A program made the translations under genes and the position numbers. Under the pieces are notes generated by a model, which was not told where the DNA came from, did not search any database, and worked only from the letters and a program-made list of their open reading frames with translations. A DNA stretch of 42,275 nt from an uncultured Flavobacteriaceae bacterium (GTDB lineage Bacteria; Bacteroidota; Bacteroidia; Flavobacteriales; Flavobacteriaceae): contig CANKYF010000020.1 of assembly GCA_947487895.1 (NCBI GenBank), positions 1-42,275 of the forward strand. The letters are read 5' to 3'. Every line of letters starts with the position of its first letter. The stretch's first letter is position 1. Below are positions 31,186 to 40,303 of this stretch, in pieces.

Positions 31186-33802
31186 CATTTTATCATATAA
31201 CACATACTTAAAGCTCTTAGTACTATTATTTTTTTCTGTTAGTTGCTTAAATATACAGGCTCAAAACTTAGATACTAGTAAAAAATATACTATTGCAGAA
31301 ATTACTGTTTTAGGTAATACCAGTTTTGGAGAACAAACCATAATTAACTTCTCTGGTCTAAGAAAAGGGCAAGAAATAAATATTCCTGGTGAAGAAATTG
31401 GTTCAGCTATAAAGAAATTGTGGGGCACAAAACTTTTTAATAACATTGAAGTATATGTTACTAAAATAGAGAAAACTACTGCCTATCTTCAAATAAGACT
31501 ATCCGATTTACCACAATTAAATGAACTAAAAGTAAATGGTGTAAAGAAGAGCAAAGTTCAATCAATTGTAGACGAAAACAAACTTAAAAAAGGAACTAAA
31601 GTAACAGAAAACCTTATTACTAACACCAAAAACTTTCTAACTAAAAAGTATAAGAAAGATGGTTTTCTAAACACTAAGATTCATATAAATACTATTGATG
31701 TTAAAGATTCTATTAACACCGCTCGTGTTAACATGGTGCTTAACATAGATAAAGGAGATAAAGTAAAAATTAAAGACATTGTGTTTACTGGTAACAAAGC
31801 TATAAGTGATAAAAAACTTAGAAAAGCCATGAAAAGCACAAAAAAAATAAATCGTATAAGAATACTAAAACGCTCAAAATTTATAGATTCTGCATATAGA
31901 GCAGATTTATCTAGTGTGGTAGATAAATTCAAAGAGAATGGATATAGGGATGCACGTATTATATCAGACAGTATTACAACTCATGATGACGGAACTATCT
32001 CTTTAAATATTGGTGTAACAGAAGGAACTCAGTATGAATTTGGAGATATTAAATTTATTGGAAATACAGTTTACTCAGACAAGCAATTACACAATATTCT
32101 TCGAATTAGAAAAGGAGACACATACAATGGTGTTCTTTTACAAGAGCGTATAGCAGATAATTCTAAACCAGATGCTAACGACTTGACCAATCTATATCAA
32201 AATAGCGGTTATCTGTTTTCAAACATAAGACAAGTTGAAGTAAGTGCAGATAGTAGTGTGATAGACATGGAGATTAGAATCACTGAAGGAAAACCTGCAT
32301 ATTTTAATAAGGTTAGTGTAGTTGGTAATGATAAAACTAATGATCATGTTGTTTACAGAGCTTTAAGAACACGTCCTGGTCAACTTTATAGTAAATCTGC
32401 AGTTGTTAGAACTGTAAGAGAGCTTGGGCAATTAGGTTTCTTTGATGCTCAAGAAATATCTCCAAACTTTAATAATGCGAACCCTAATGAAGGGACTATT
32501 GATATGGAATACTCTGTTAAAGAAACTGGTTCGAGTCAAATAGAACTTCAAGGTGGTTATGGAGGCGGTGGCTTTATTGGAACACTAGGTTTGTCTTTCA
32601 ATAACTTCTCCATGAAAAACATCTTTAAAAAAGAGGCTTACAAACCAATACCAATGGGAGACGGACAAAGCTTAGCTTTACGCTTACAAGCTAGTAGGAT
32701 CTTTCAAACTTTTAGTTTTCAATTTTCTGAACCTTGGTTAGGTGGAAAGAAACCTGTACAGTTCTCTGTTTCTCTATCTCATACTAAACAATTTCAATTT
32801 GACTTCTTAAACAGAAGTAGAAATGGAAGTGTTGATAGAAGTAGAAGCTTTAATATTACAGGAATTACCCTAGGATTAGCAAAACGTTTAACCGTACCAG
32901 ACGAATACTTTACCTTTTCTAACGCTTTAAGTTATCAGCGCTATGATTTAAATAATTATAACATTGGTCGTTTATTTACTTTTGGTAACGGGTTTTCTAA
33001 TAACTTATCATTCACAACTGGTTTAAGTAGAGATAATACAAGTTTTGATCCTATTTTTCCAACTGGTGGTTCTAAGTTTTCTGTTTCTGCTAAATTTTCT
33101 TTTCCTTATTCTTTAGTTGATAATGTAGATTATTCTGCTTTGAAAACTGAAAGAGAAGATAAACAAACTATTATAGATCAATTCCCTCTTATCTCGTCAC
33201 CATCAAATGATCAAAGAGATGCGTATACTGAAGCCTTAGATAGAAGATCTGAAATAGACCAAGAACGTTACAAATGGTTAGAATTCTACAAAGTGAATTT
33301 TAAAGGTGAATGGTACAATGAGATTGCCAAAAACCTGGTATTAAGACCTCTTGTTGAGTTTGGTTTTCTAGGAGCTTATAATAATGATAGAGGCGTAATT
33401 CCTTTTGAAAGATTCTTTGTAGGAGGAGATGGTTTAGGGCAATTTAGTTTAGATGGTAGAGAAGCCGTTCAATTACGTGGGTACCCTAATCAATCTTTAT
33501 CTCCAATAGATGGAGGGGCTATTTATAACAAATATTCTTTAGAATTAAGATATCCTATTACTTTAAAAGCATCTGCTAAAATTTATGGCTTAGCGTTTTT
33601 AGAAGCTGGAGGTTCTTATGATAGTTTTAGAGATTTTAATCCATTTAACGTTAAACGTTCTGCTGGTGCTGGTGTTAGGATTTTCATGCCTGCCTTTGGT
33701 TTACTAGGTATTGATTTTGGTTATGGATTTGACCCTATTATTGGTACAAACGGACCTGCAAATGGAATGGAAACACACTTCATAATTGGTCAACGATTTT
33801 AA
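31169..33802 (+). CDS. bamA: Outer-membrane protein assembly factor BamA
   Basis: About 877 residues from GTG 31169: signal peptide (LKLLVLLFFSVSCLNIQAQN), five POTRA domains (the first at ITVLGNTSFGEQT, later GDKVKIKDIVFTGNKAISDK, EFGDIKFIGNTVYSD and FNKVSVVGNDKTNDHVVYRA), then a 16-strand barrel with the GGYGGGGFIGTLGLSFNNFS segment and ending in HFIIGQRF. It folds barrel proteins into the outer membrane. There is no ATG before the signal peptide. GTG 31169 gives a normal signal sequence and overlaps uppS by 17 nt; TTG 31157 is an alternative. The open frame back to 31016 is only the uppS overlap. Confidence 0.93.
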   Translation: MNSLTSILSYNTYLKLLVLLFFSVSCLNIQAQNLDTSKKYTIAEITVLGNTSFGEQTIINFSGLRKGQEINIPGEEIGSAIKKLWGTKLFNNIEVYVTKIEKTTAYLQIRLSDLPQLNELKVNGVKKSKVQSIVDENKLKKGTKVTENLITNTKNFLTKKYKKDGFLNTKIHINTIDVKDSINTARVNMVLNIDKGDKVKIKDIVFTGNKAISDKKLRKAMKSTKKINRIRILKRSKFIDSAYRADLSSVVDKFKENGYRDARIISDSITTHDDGTISLNIGVTEGTQYEFGDIKFIGNTVYSDKQLHNILRIRKGDTYNGVLLQERIADNSKPDANDLTNLYQNSGYLFSNIRQVEVSADSSVIDMEIRITEGKPAYFNKVSVVGNDKTNDHVVYRALRTRPGQLYSKSAVVRTVRELGQLGFFDAQEISPNFNNANPNEGTIDMEYSVKETGSSQIELQGGYGGGGFIGTLGLSFNNFSMKNIFKKEAYKPIPMGDGQSLALRLQASRIFQTFSFQFSEPWLGGKKPVQFSVSLSHTKQFQFDFLNRSRNGSVDRSRSFNITGITLGLAKRLTVPDEYFTFSNALSYQRYDLNNYNIGRLFTFGNGFSNNLSFTTGLSRDNTSFDPIFPTGGSKFSVSAKFSFPYSLVDNVDYSALKTEREDKQTIIDQFPLISSPSNDQRDAYTEALDRRSEIDQERYKWLEFYKVNFKGEWYNEIAKNLVLRPLVEFGFLGAYNNDRGVIPFERFFVGGDGLGQFSLDGREAVQLRGYPNQSLSPIDGGAIYNKYSLELRYPITLKASAKIYGLAFLEAGGSYDSFRDFNPFNVKRSAGAGVRIFMPAFGLLGIDFGYGFDPIIGTNGPANGMETHFIIGQRF

Positions 33803-33886
33803 AGCTTAAATTACTTTGGCACGATATTTTCTAATAACTCATTGATGTTTTGTAAGAGATTTAAAATTTTTAAGATTAAAATTCGT

Positions 33887-33894
33887 TAATTTTG
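33887..33894 (+). promoter_or_regulatory. -7 box upstream of the ompH pair
   Basis: TAATTTTG is a perfect TAnnTTTG box, 45 bp before the ATG of the first OmpH gene. The -33 region has only TTTT (33867-33870). It may give the ompH pair a promoter besides read-through from bamA. Confidence 0.4.
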
Positions 33895-33939
33895 AAGATG
33901 TTAATCTAATTAAAAGTAAATAAACTTAAAATAAACAGA

Positions 33940-34938
33940 ATGCAAAACAAGGTTCTTTTTTTATTGACATTAGTTTTACTAAGCTTGTCTTTACATGCAC
34001 AACGTGGAGTTAGAGTTGCTTATATAGACACTGAATATATTTTAGAAAATGTTCCTGAATACCAAGAAGCTCTAACAGATTTAAATCAAAAGGCTGATAA
34101 GTGGAAAAATGAAATTCAGGTGAAATTAAGTGATATTGAGCAAAAAAGAAAAGACCTTAGTAATGAAAAGGCACTTTTAACTAAAGAGTTAATTGAGGAA
34201 CGCGAAGAAGACATCTATTTTGAAGAAAAGGAGATTTTAGATTATCAGCAAAAGCGTTTTGGCCCAAACGGAGATTTGTTTATACAACAAAAGCAATTAA
34301 TGCAACCTGTGCAAGATCAAATTTTTGCTGCAGTACAAGATATTGCCGCTAATAGGAAATATGATTTTATATTTGACAAAGCTTCTGATGCAACAATGCT
34401 ATTTTCTGCTAAAAGATTAGACGTTAGTGAAACTGTAATAAGAAGTATAACTAGAACATCAAAACGTAAACAAGCAGAAACTAAGGCAGAACGTAAAGCT
34501 GCTGAAGATGAAGATTTAGTTCCTGAAGTGAATTTAGAATTAGAAGCTCGTCAAAAAGCTTTGGAAGAAAAAAAGAAAGAGCGAGAAAGTTCTATTGAAA
34601 AAGCCAGACAAGAAAAATTAGCAGCTCGTGAAGCAAAAGTAAAAGCTGCCGAAGAAAGACGTCAAAAAATATTAGAAGATAGAGAAAAGGCTAAACAAGC
34701 TAAACTTAATACTAGAAAAGGAGGTACCGAAACGGTAAAAGATAGTCAAGAAGCAGTTAAAAAGGAAGAAACTGAAACTACTAAAACTGAAACCAAAACT
34801 AGAGAACAGTTAATTGAAGAAAATAGACAAAAAAAATTAGCTGAAAGAGAAGCAAGAAAAAAAGCTTTAGAGGAAAAGAAAAGACAAATATTAGAAGAAA
34901 GACAAAAAGCAAAAGACAGTACAAACAATAAAAATTAA
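33940..34938 (+). CDS. OmpH/Skp-family periplasmic chaperone with duplicated coiled-coil tail
   Basis: A 332-residue exported protein: signal peptide (1-20, ending LHAQR), then the OmpH/Skp domain (about 24-165, VAYIDTEYILENVPEYQEAL ... YDFIFDKASDATMLFSAKRL). Skp-like proteins hold unfolded outer-membrane proteins on their way to BamA. Residues about 190-332 form a highly charged Lys/Glu/Arg tail containing two related stretches, RQEKLAAREAKVKAAEERRQ (from about 221) and RQKKLAEREARKKALEEKKR (from about 295), around a Thr/Glu-rich linker. Skp itself is about 160 residues, so the tail is an addition. It lies just upstream of a second, normal-length ompH. Confidence 0.88.
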   Translation: MQNKVLFLLTLVLLSLSLHAQRGVRVAYIDTEYILENVPEYQEALTDLNQKADKWKNEIQVKLSDIEQKRKDLSNEKALLTKELIEEREEDIYFEEKEILDYQQKRFGPNGDLFIQQKQLMQPVQDQIFAAVQDIAANRKYDFIFDKASDATMLFSAKRLDVSETVIRSITRTSKRKQAETKAERKAAEDEDLVPEVNLELEARQKALEEKKKERESSIEKARQEKLAAREAKVKAAEERRQKILEDREKAKQAKLNTRKGGTETVKDSQEAVKKEETETTKTETKTREQLIEENRQKKLAEREARKKALEEKKRQILEERQKAKDSTNNKN

Positions 34939-34970
34939 ATATTTATAACACACTTAATACTATTTTAAAA

Positions 34971-35477
34971 ATGAAACACTTAAAAACTATTTTATTAGCA
35001 ACGGCATTATGTATAGGAAGTATTAGTTTTTCTCAAGCTCAAAGTAAAGTTGCCCACATAAATACCCAAGAATTAATTGCTGCAATGCCCGCTATGAAAG
35101 CTGCACAGCAAGAGTTACAAGCTTTACAAAAAACATATGAGACAGATTATCAAGCTTCTGTAACTGAGTTTCAAACTAAAATGAAACAATACGAATCTGA
35201 AGCTACATCAAAAACGCAAGAAGAAAACGCTAAAAGAATGCAGGAAATTCAAACTATGCAACAAAATATCCAGCAATTTCAAGCAGATGCAGCTCAAAAC
35301 TTAGAAAAAAAGAGAATTGATTTATTACAACCAATCACTGAAAAAGCGAAGGCTGCTATTTTAAAAGTAGGAAGAGCTCAAGGTTTTGATTATGTTTTAG
35401 ATTCTGGTGTAGGTGTTGCTATTTTAGCTGACGGTACAAACTTACTAGATGATGTTAAAAAAGAACTAGGTATTTAA
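34971..35477 (+). CDS. OmpH/Skp-family periplasmic chaperone
   Basis: A 168-residue exported protein of the normal Skp length: signal peptide (1-23, ending SFSQAQ), VAHINTQELIAAMPAMKAAQ at the start of the fold, a Gln-rich helical hairpin (about 40-115) and the returning sheet FDYVLDSGVGVAILADG. It acts as a trimeric holdase for outer-membrane proteins. It follows the longer paralogue by 32 bp and is closed by a terminator. Confidence 0.92.
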   Translation: MKHLKTILLATALCIGSISFSQAQSKVAHINTQELIAAMPAMKAAQQELQALQKTYETDYQASVTEFQTKMKQYESEATSKTQEENAKRMQEIQTMQQNIQQFQADAAQNLEKKRIDLLQPITEKAKAAILKVGRAQGFDYVLDSGVGVAILADGTNLLDDVKKELGI

Positions 35478-35505
35478 ATTTGCCTGAATATAAATAACTT
35501 ACTTT

Positions 35506-35537
35506 AAAAGCTGCTTTTCAAAAAGCAGCTTTTTTTT
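35506..35537 (+). terminator. Rho-independent terminator after ompH
   Basis: A 13-bp perfect stem (35506-35518 with 35521-35533) with a 2-nt loop that will open to a slightly larger one, followed by a T-run. It ends the porG-uppS-bamA-ompH-ompH unit. Confidence 0.88.
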
Positions 35538-35556
35538 GTTTAACTTGTTAAACTAC

Positions 35557-35588
35557 TTTGATTACCTTGATGAAAATCATAATCTTTG
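35557..35588 (+). promoter_or_regulatory. Promoter of murI
   Basis: TTTG (35557-35560), 20 nt, then AATCTTTG (35581-35588), one base off TAnnTTTG. The murI ATG is at 35634, giving a leader of about 40 nt. Confidence 0.55.
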
Positions 35589-35633
35589 AATATGTTAGAT
35601 AAAATTCAATAATTTTATGATAAATTAAACCCC

Positions 35634-36413
35634 ATGAACAAACAACCTATAGGTATTTTTGACTCTGGTGTTGGAGGCACTTCTATTTGGAAAGAAATTC
35701 ACAAGCTTCTACCTAAAGAAAACTCTATTTATTTAGCTGACAGTATTAATGCACCGTATGGTCCCAAAGGGGAAAAAGCCATTATTCAGTTATGTATTAA
35801 AAATACAGAATTATTACTAGAAAAAGGTTGTAAACTCATAGTAGTGGCATGTAATACTGCCACAACCAATGCCATAGATTATCTAAGAACAACTTATAAG
35901 GTCCCTTTTATTGGTATTGAACCTGCCATTAAACCAGCAGCTCTAAATACCAAAACAAACGCAGTTGGAATTTTGGCAACTCAGGGTACTTTAACCAGTG
36001 CTTTATTCTCTAAAACATCTGGTAAATTTGCTAATAATATTAATGTTATTGAACAGGTTGGAGAAGGCATAGTTGATCTCATAGAAAGTGGAAAGCTATA
36101 TTCTGAAGAAATGACAACGCTTTTAAAAACCTATTTAGAACCAATGATAAAAGCCAATATTGATTATTTGGTTTTAGGGTGCTCCCATTACCCTTATTTA
36201 ATTCCGCAATTAACAAAACTTCTTCCTAATGATGTAAAAATTATAGATTCAGGTGAAGCTGTTGCTAGACAAACAAAAACTATTTTAGACAAGCACAATT
36301 CATTAAATAATGAAAATAATTATCCAAAAATTGAGTTTTTCACTAATGGAAATCCTGAAGTAATAGAGAAACTTTTAGGAAATAGTTTTAGAGCTGATTA
36401 TCTCAATTTTTAA
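35634..36413 (+). CDS. murI: Glutamate racemase
   Basis: A 259-residue cytoplasmic enzyme that makes D-glutamate for peptidoglycan. Both catalytic cysteines are present: C73 in VVACNTATTNA and C183 in LGCSHYPYL. The N-terminal GIFDSGVGG (7-15) and the ADSINAPYGPKG segment complete the active site. The length is typical. It has its own promoter after the ompH terminator but continues the envelope theme of the preceding cluster. Confidence 0.96.
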   Translation: MNKQPIGIFDSGVGGTSIWKEIHKLLPKENSIYLADSINAPYGPKGEKAIIQLCIKNTELLLEKGCKLIVVACNTATTNAIDYLRTTYKVPFIGIEPAIKPAALNTKTNAVGILATQGTLTSALFSKTSGKFANNINVIEQVGEGIVDLIESGKLYSEEMTTLLKTYLEPMIKANIDYLVLGCSHYPYLIPQLTKLLPNDVKIIDSGEAVARQTKTILDKHNSLNNENNYPKIEFFTNGNPEVIEKLLGNSFRADYLNF

Positions 36414-36504
36414 TTTTCTCTTGCAATAAGATTAATATTTCTGAGAGGGAAAAACCTGAGAACCTTTAAACACTTTGGCTAACAATTAGGTTAATAACAA
36501 ATAT

Positions 36505-37017
36505 TTATTTAAACCAACTAGAATATTTAATGTAGGCATCTGCTATTCTATTCACCTCTCCAGAAATTAATTCTTTACTAATATCTTTTATTTTTTTGGC
36601 TGGCACTCCCGCATAAATACTACCCTCCTCTACTATAGTATTTTGTGTAATCACTGCACCTGCAGCTATAATAGTATTACTTTCTACTACACAGCCGTCC
36701 ATGATAATAGCACCCATACCAACCAATACATTATCTTTTATAGTGCAACCGTGCACTAAAGCATTGTGCCCTATAGAAACATTATTACCTATTGTAGTTG
36801 CAGCTTTTTGATAGGTCCCATGTATTACAGCTCCATCTTGTACATTCACTTTATTACCCATTTTTATATAGTTAACATCGCCACGAACTACAGCACTAAA
36901 CCATACACTACATTCGCTACCCATAGTTACATCTCCTACTATAGTAGCATTTTCTGCTATAAAACAATCTTCTGGTATTTGAGGTGAAACACCTTTTACT
37001 GGTAATATTACTGGCAT
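36505..37017 (-). CDS. Gamma-carbonic anhydrase-like hexapeptide protein
   Basis: A 170-residue left-handed beta-helix protein. Hexapeptide turns run through the chain (ATIVGDVTMGSECSVWFSAV, RGDVNYIKMGNKVNVQDGAV, GCTIKDNVLVGMGAIIMDGC, GSIYAGVPAKKI). Three His (H66 in VIHG, H84 and H89 in SIGHNALVHG) are at the positions that bind the metal in the gamma-carbonic anhydrase group (YrdA/PaaY-like). Carbonic anhydrase activity is not guaranteed in this subgroup. A GATTTCC-type hairpin and repeats fill its upstream region. Confidence 0.9.
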   Translation of the reverse strand: MPVILPVKGVSPQIPEDCFIAENATIVGDVTMGSECSVWFSAVVRGDVNYIKMGNKVNVQDGAVIHGTYQKAATTIGNNVSIGHNALVHGCTIKDNVLVGMGAIIMDGCVVESNTIIAAGAVITQNTIVEEGSIYAGVPAKKIKDISKELISGEVNRIADAYIKYSSWFK

Positions 37018-37035
37018 AGATAATTACATTTTTTC

Positions 37036-37055
37036 ATTTCCGTAAAAACGGAAAT
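37036..37055. repeat. 8-bp hairpin repeat
   Basis: ATTTCCGT and ACGGAAAT pair perfectly around AAAA. It is framed by GA...TGA on the minus strand like the GATTCC...GGAATGA hairpin at 24607-24630. It lies 19 bp upstream of the carbonic anhydrase-like gene, in its leader. Confidence 0.55.
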
Positions 37056-37089
37056 CTCATATTTTATTTGCTATTGATTATTTTAGATT

Positions 37090-37160
37090 CTTCACTTACT
37101 TCGACTCCGCATTTCCACAATACTTCGACAAGCTCAGTATGACATCTCAATGTGGCACTA
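37090..37160 (-). repeat. Inverted copy of the 888-958 repeat
   Basis: The reverse complement aligns without gaps to 888-958 along about 71 bp with only a few differences (for instance ACTGAGC/ACAGAGC, TGTGG/TGTCG). It sits between the response-regulator gene and the carbonic anhydrase-like gene. Confidence 0.8.
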
Positions 37161-37185
37161 AGTAACCACTCTCCGAATGACAAAA

Positions 37186-37920
37186 TTATTTAAAATACGA
37201 TAATAAGTCTGCTTTTTTAGAGGCAGAAACACTAATTTCTTTTCCATTACTTAATACAACACTTCCTCCTTTTCCTTTTACATATTTGACTACCTCGTTT
37301 ACATTTACTAGGTAGCTTTTATGTACACGTGCAAAACTAGAATGATTTAATGCATCCTCAAAATATTTAAGTGTCTTACTTACTATTTTCTTCTTTTCAG
37401 TATTTAAATAGATTTCAGTATAATTATCATCTGCTTTACAGTATAAAATATCTGAAGTTTCAAGCACTTCAAATCCATCTAATTGAGGTATGGTTATTTT
37501 TCCATTTACACCATTGGTTTTTGGTACTAACACTTGATTTTGTAATGCATTTTCTTTTGTTTTTATGTCTGTAATGTAATCTACAGCCTTTATCAGTTCG
37601 TCTATAGAAATAGGCTTCATTAAATAATAAGAAGCATGTGCATTTAAAGCCTCTATAGCATAATGATCATAAGCTGTTACGAAAACTGTTTCAAAATCTA
37701 CATCACCTAACTTATCAAGTAAATCAAAGGCGTTTCCATAGGGCATTTCTACATCTAAAAAGGCTAAATCTAAATCATTATTTCTAATTAAAACTAAAGC
37801 TTCATCAATATTAGCAGCTTCACCCAATACATTTACATTTGGACAATACTTGTTTAAATAGTTTCTTAAAATATCTCTACTAGTTTGCTCGTCTTCTACT
37901 ATAATGGCATTTAGCTTCAT
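37186..37920 (-). CDS. LytTR-family response regulator
   Basis: A 244-residue two-component regulator. The receiver domain (about 3-120) has the acidic pair in IIVEDE, the phosphorylated D56 in LAFLDVEMP, the conserved Thr/Ser region VFVTAYD and the Lys of LMKPI. The LytTR DNA-binding domain (about 140-244) includes GFEVLETSDILYCKADDNYT, RVHKSYLVNVNEV and GKEISVSASKK. The start codon follows immediately after the kinase stop codon (TAA then ATG), so the two are translationally coupled. Target genes cannot be told from the window. Confidence 0.95.
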   Translation of the reverse strand: MKLNAIIVEDEQTSRDILRNYLNKYCPNVNVLGEAANIDEALVLIRNNDLDLAFLDVEMPYGNAFDLLDKLGDVDFETVFVTAYDHYAIEALNAHASYYLMKPISIDELIKAVDYITDIKTKENALQNQVLVPKTNGVNGKITIPQLDGFEVLETSDILYCKADDNYTEIYLNTEKKKIVSKTLKYFEDALNHSSFARVHKSYLVNVNEVVKYVKGKGGSVVLSNGKEISVSASKKADLLSYFK

Positions 37921-40095
37921 TTAATCCTTTTTTAGCGTTACAATTACTTTAGTACCTGTATCTTCAGCATCTTGATAATCTGATACAGATACATCAACCT
38001 TATCTTTATACATATCATTTAAAATAGATACTCGCTTCTTGATATTACCCATTCCTTTAGAGTTCTGTTTCTTTTGGTGTTGGGTTTTTAAAGCCTTAGA
38101 CTGTTTTCTCCCTATACCGTCATCTGCAATTGTTATACTTATTTCATCAGGATTGTTTTGAGAAATACTTATATCTAAATGTCCTTTAGTTTTCTTATAG
38201 CGTAACCCGTGCCATACCGCATTTTCTATATATGGTTGTAATAACATTGGCGGAATCACAAAATTTTTCACATTAATTGCATCATCAACAGTAATTTCAT
38301 AATCGAACTTATCTTTAAATCTAAAATGTTCCAGTTTTGTATAAAGTTTTAAAAGTTCCATTTCTTTTTCTAACGGAATAAAATCTTCTTCACTATTTTC
38401 TAAAACAGCTCGCATAAGCAACGAGAAATCAGATAGGTATTTATTAGCTGTTCGCTCATCATTTAAAGCAATAAAGCTATTTACTGAATTTAAAGCATTA
38501 AATATAAAGTGTGGATTCATTTGACTTCTCAAAGATTTTAAAGCCAATAAATTATTTGCTAAACGCTGTTGCCTAATATATTTAAACATTAAAAACGCTG
38601 CAATTAATAATAAAACCAGTCCACCAGTTAATGAATAGATAATTAACTTTTGGCGTTTAGTTTGCTCTGAATTGAGTTGAAATTCTGTCTCAGATAATAA
38701 TTTATCACTTTCTAAACTGGTAATTCTATTTTGTTTACTTACCAAATCTTTACTGAATTTGGTAGCTCTAGATATTTCTTGTTCCTTTTTTATATATAAT
38801 TTATCAACTAACTCTACATAACTTTGGTAAGCTAATAATGCTTTATCAAATTGTCCTACATTTCTATAAATTTCAGATAATTTCCTTGTTGCATCTTTTT
38901 GAACAATTAAATCTTCTTTAATATCTGCTTCTTCAATACTCTTTTCAAGATATTTAATAGCATTATCTACATCATTTTGAAGTGCATAAGCCCTACCAAT
39001 TTTATAATTCTGCTTTTGAGAAGTTAACGGGCTTTTATTATCAAAAACAGAATCTAAGACATTGTCTTCAATATCTTCTATAGCCTGCTTTCTTAATTCT
39101 ATTTCATAACCATAATTACTATTTAAATTTTGAAAATCTGCTACTCTAATTTTTTCCTCTAATGCTCTTTTTTTATTTTGACTTTCGGCTAGTTTTAAAG
39201 AATTACTAAAATACCCTTGTGCTTCTTCTTCCTCACCTTTTTCATTATATGCTTCAGCTATTTTAGAATTTAAGTCCGTTACTTTAGGCTTTATTAAATG
39301 TTTTTTGGCTATAACTAATCCCGCTTGATAATATTTAATGGCGAAATCATACTGTTTAGTAGCTGCATATACATCACCTAAACCCTCATTTAAAACAACG
39401 CGTTGGTAATTAGAGAGTCCTCTTATTACAATACTGTTATAAATTTGAATGCTTTCCTGGTAATTTTTGCTCTCTTTATAAGCAACAGCTAATTTTAATT
39501 GAACTTCATTATTACTATTATTTTTTAAGCTTGTATTATAATTTGAAACTGCTAAATCAGGCTGCTTCCAGAACATATTAATATCTCCCAATACTTCGTA
39601 AGCTTCAGCATTTTCTTTTTTAGAGTCACTAAGTTTTAGAGCATTTGTAACAAATTGAATACTTTTCTTAGCATCTTTTTTTAGATAGACTTCGGCAGAA
39701 TCTATCAACCAATTAAATTGAGGCTGTGCCTTTTTTAAACGTTTGCTTATAAATTTTTCTTTTTTATCTTCATAAGCATTCTCTGGCTCTACTTCAACAA
39801 GAATACGTTCATTACTTTGTATGGTATAATAAACGGTTTCAAAATCTTTATGCCTTATGGTGAGTTCATCTCCTTTTTTAGCTTCGATTCTAAAATCACC
39901 AAACATATCTGTTGTGGTGTAAGCGCCTCCGTTAACTTCAACATTAACATTTATTATAGGATCTCTAGTATCTTTTTCAACTACTTTACCTCTCACTGTA
40001 AATTTAGAAAACGGTCTTAGATCATCTTGTCCATACATATTAATGGAGCAACATAAAAAAAGTAAAACACCTATATATTTAAAAGTTTTCTTCAT
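37921..40095 (-). CDS. LytS-type sensor histidine kinase with CarboxypepD_reg-like and TPR domains
   Basis: A 724-residue membrane kinase. Signal peptide (1-22, ending NMYGQ); CarboxypepD_reg-like beta-sandwich (about 30-105, FTVRGKVVEKDTRDPI, MFGDFRIEAKKGDEL); TPR repeats (about 130-440, AEAYEVLGDINMFWKQPDLA, YQRVVLNEGLGDVYAATKQY); coiled coil; one transmembrane helix (about 485-508, SLTGGLVLLLIAAFLMF); then the His_kinase domain with phospho-acceptor H529 in QMNPHFIFNALNS and the GHKL ATPase boxes (PYIENAVWHGLRYK, ITIADDGIGRKQ, SKGMGNIKKR). The large sensor part is periplasmic and the signal is unknown. It phosphorylates the adjoining LytTR regulator. Confidence 0.94.
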   Translation of the reverse strand: MKKTFKYIGVLLFLCCSINMYGQDDLRPFSKFTVRGKVVEKDTRDPIINVNVEVNGGAYTTTDMFGDFRIEAKKGDELTIRHKDFETVYYTIQSNERILVEVEPENAYEDKKEKFISKRLKKAQPQFNWLIDSAEVYLKKDAKKSIQFVTNALKLSDSKKENAEAYEVLGDINMFWKQPDLAVSNYNTSLKNNSNNEVQLKLAVAYKESKNYQESIQIYNSIVIRGLSNYQRVVLNEGLGDVYAATKQYDFAIKYYQAGLVIAKKHLIKPKVTDLNSKIAEAYNEKGEEEEAQGYFSNSLKLAESQNKKRALEEKIRVADFQNLNSNYGYEIELRKQAIEDIEDNVLDSVFDNKSPLTSQKQNYKIGRAYALQNDVDNAIKYLEKSIEEADIKEDLIVQKDATRKLSEIYRNVGQFDKALLAYQSYVELVDKLYIKKEQEISRATKFSKDLVSKQNRITSLESDKLLSETEFQLNSEQTKRQKLIIYSLTGGLVLLLIAAFLMFKYIRQQRLANNLLALKSLRSQMNPHFIFNALNSVNSFIALNDERTANKYLSDFSLLMRAVLENSEEDFIPLEKEMELLKLYTKLEHFRFKDKFDYEITVDDAINVKNFVIPPMLLQPYIENAVWHGLRYKKTKGHLDISISQNNPDEISITIADDGIGRKQSKALKTQHQKKQNSKGMGNIKKRVSILNDMYKDKVDVSVSDYQDAEDTGTKVIVTLKKD

Positions 40096-40303
40096 GTATT
40101 ATTTTAAACCAGATAAACTTACGCACTTATATTGGTTTAATAAAATAGCATTTTTACAATTCTAACAATTTTATTGGTAAAATTAAAGCTCTTACAAATT
40201 AGCAGGTATTGTTCACTCATTGTAAAGCTACCTTCACTCATTCTGCTTTTTTTAAGAAAAACCTTGGGTATAGATTTACTGCATAATTAGAAATTAAAAT
40301 TTT

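Noticed and set aside
36445-36500. CTGAGA...ACCTGAGAACCTTT resembling part of a thiamine (TPP) riboswitch
   Set aside because: The GGGGTGC arm and the closing CCAGCG/GGGA parts are missing, and it lies between convergent genes with no thiamine gene following.
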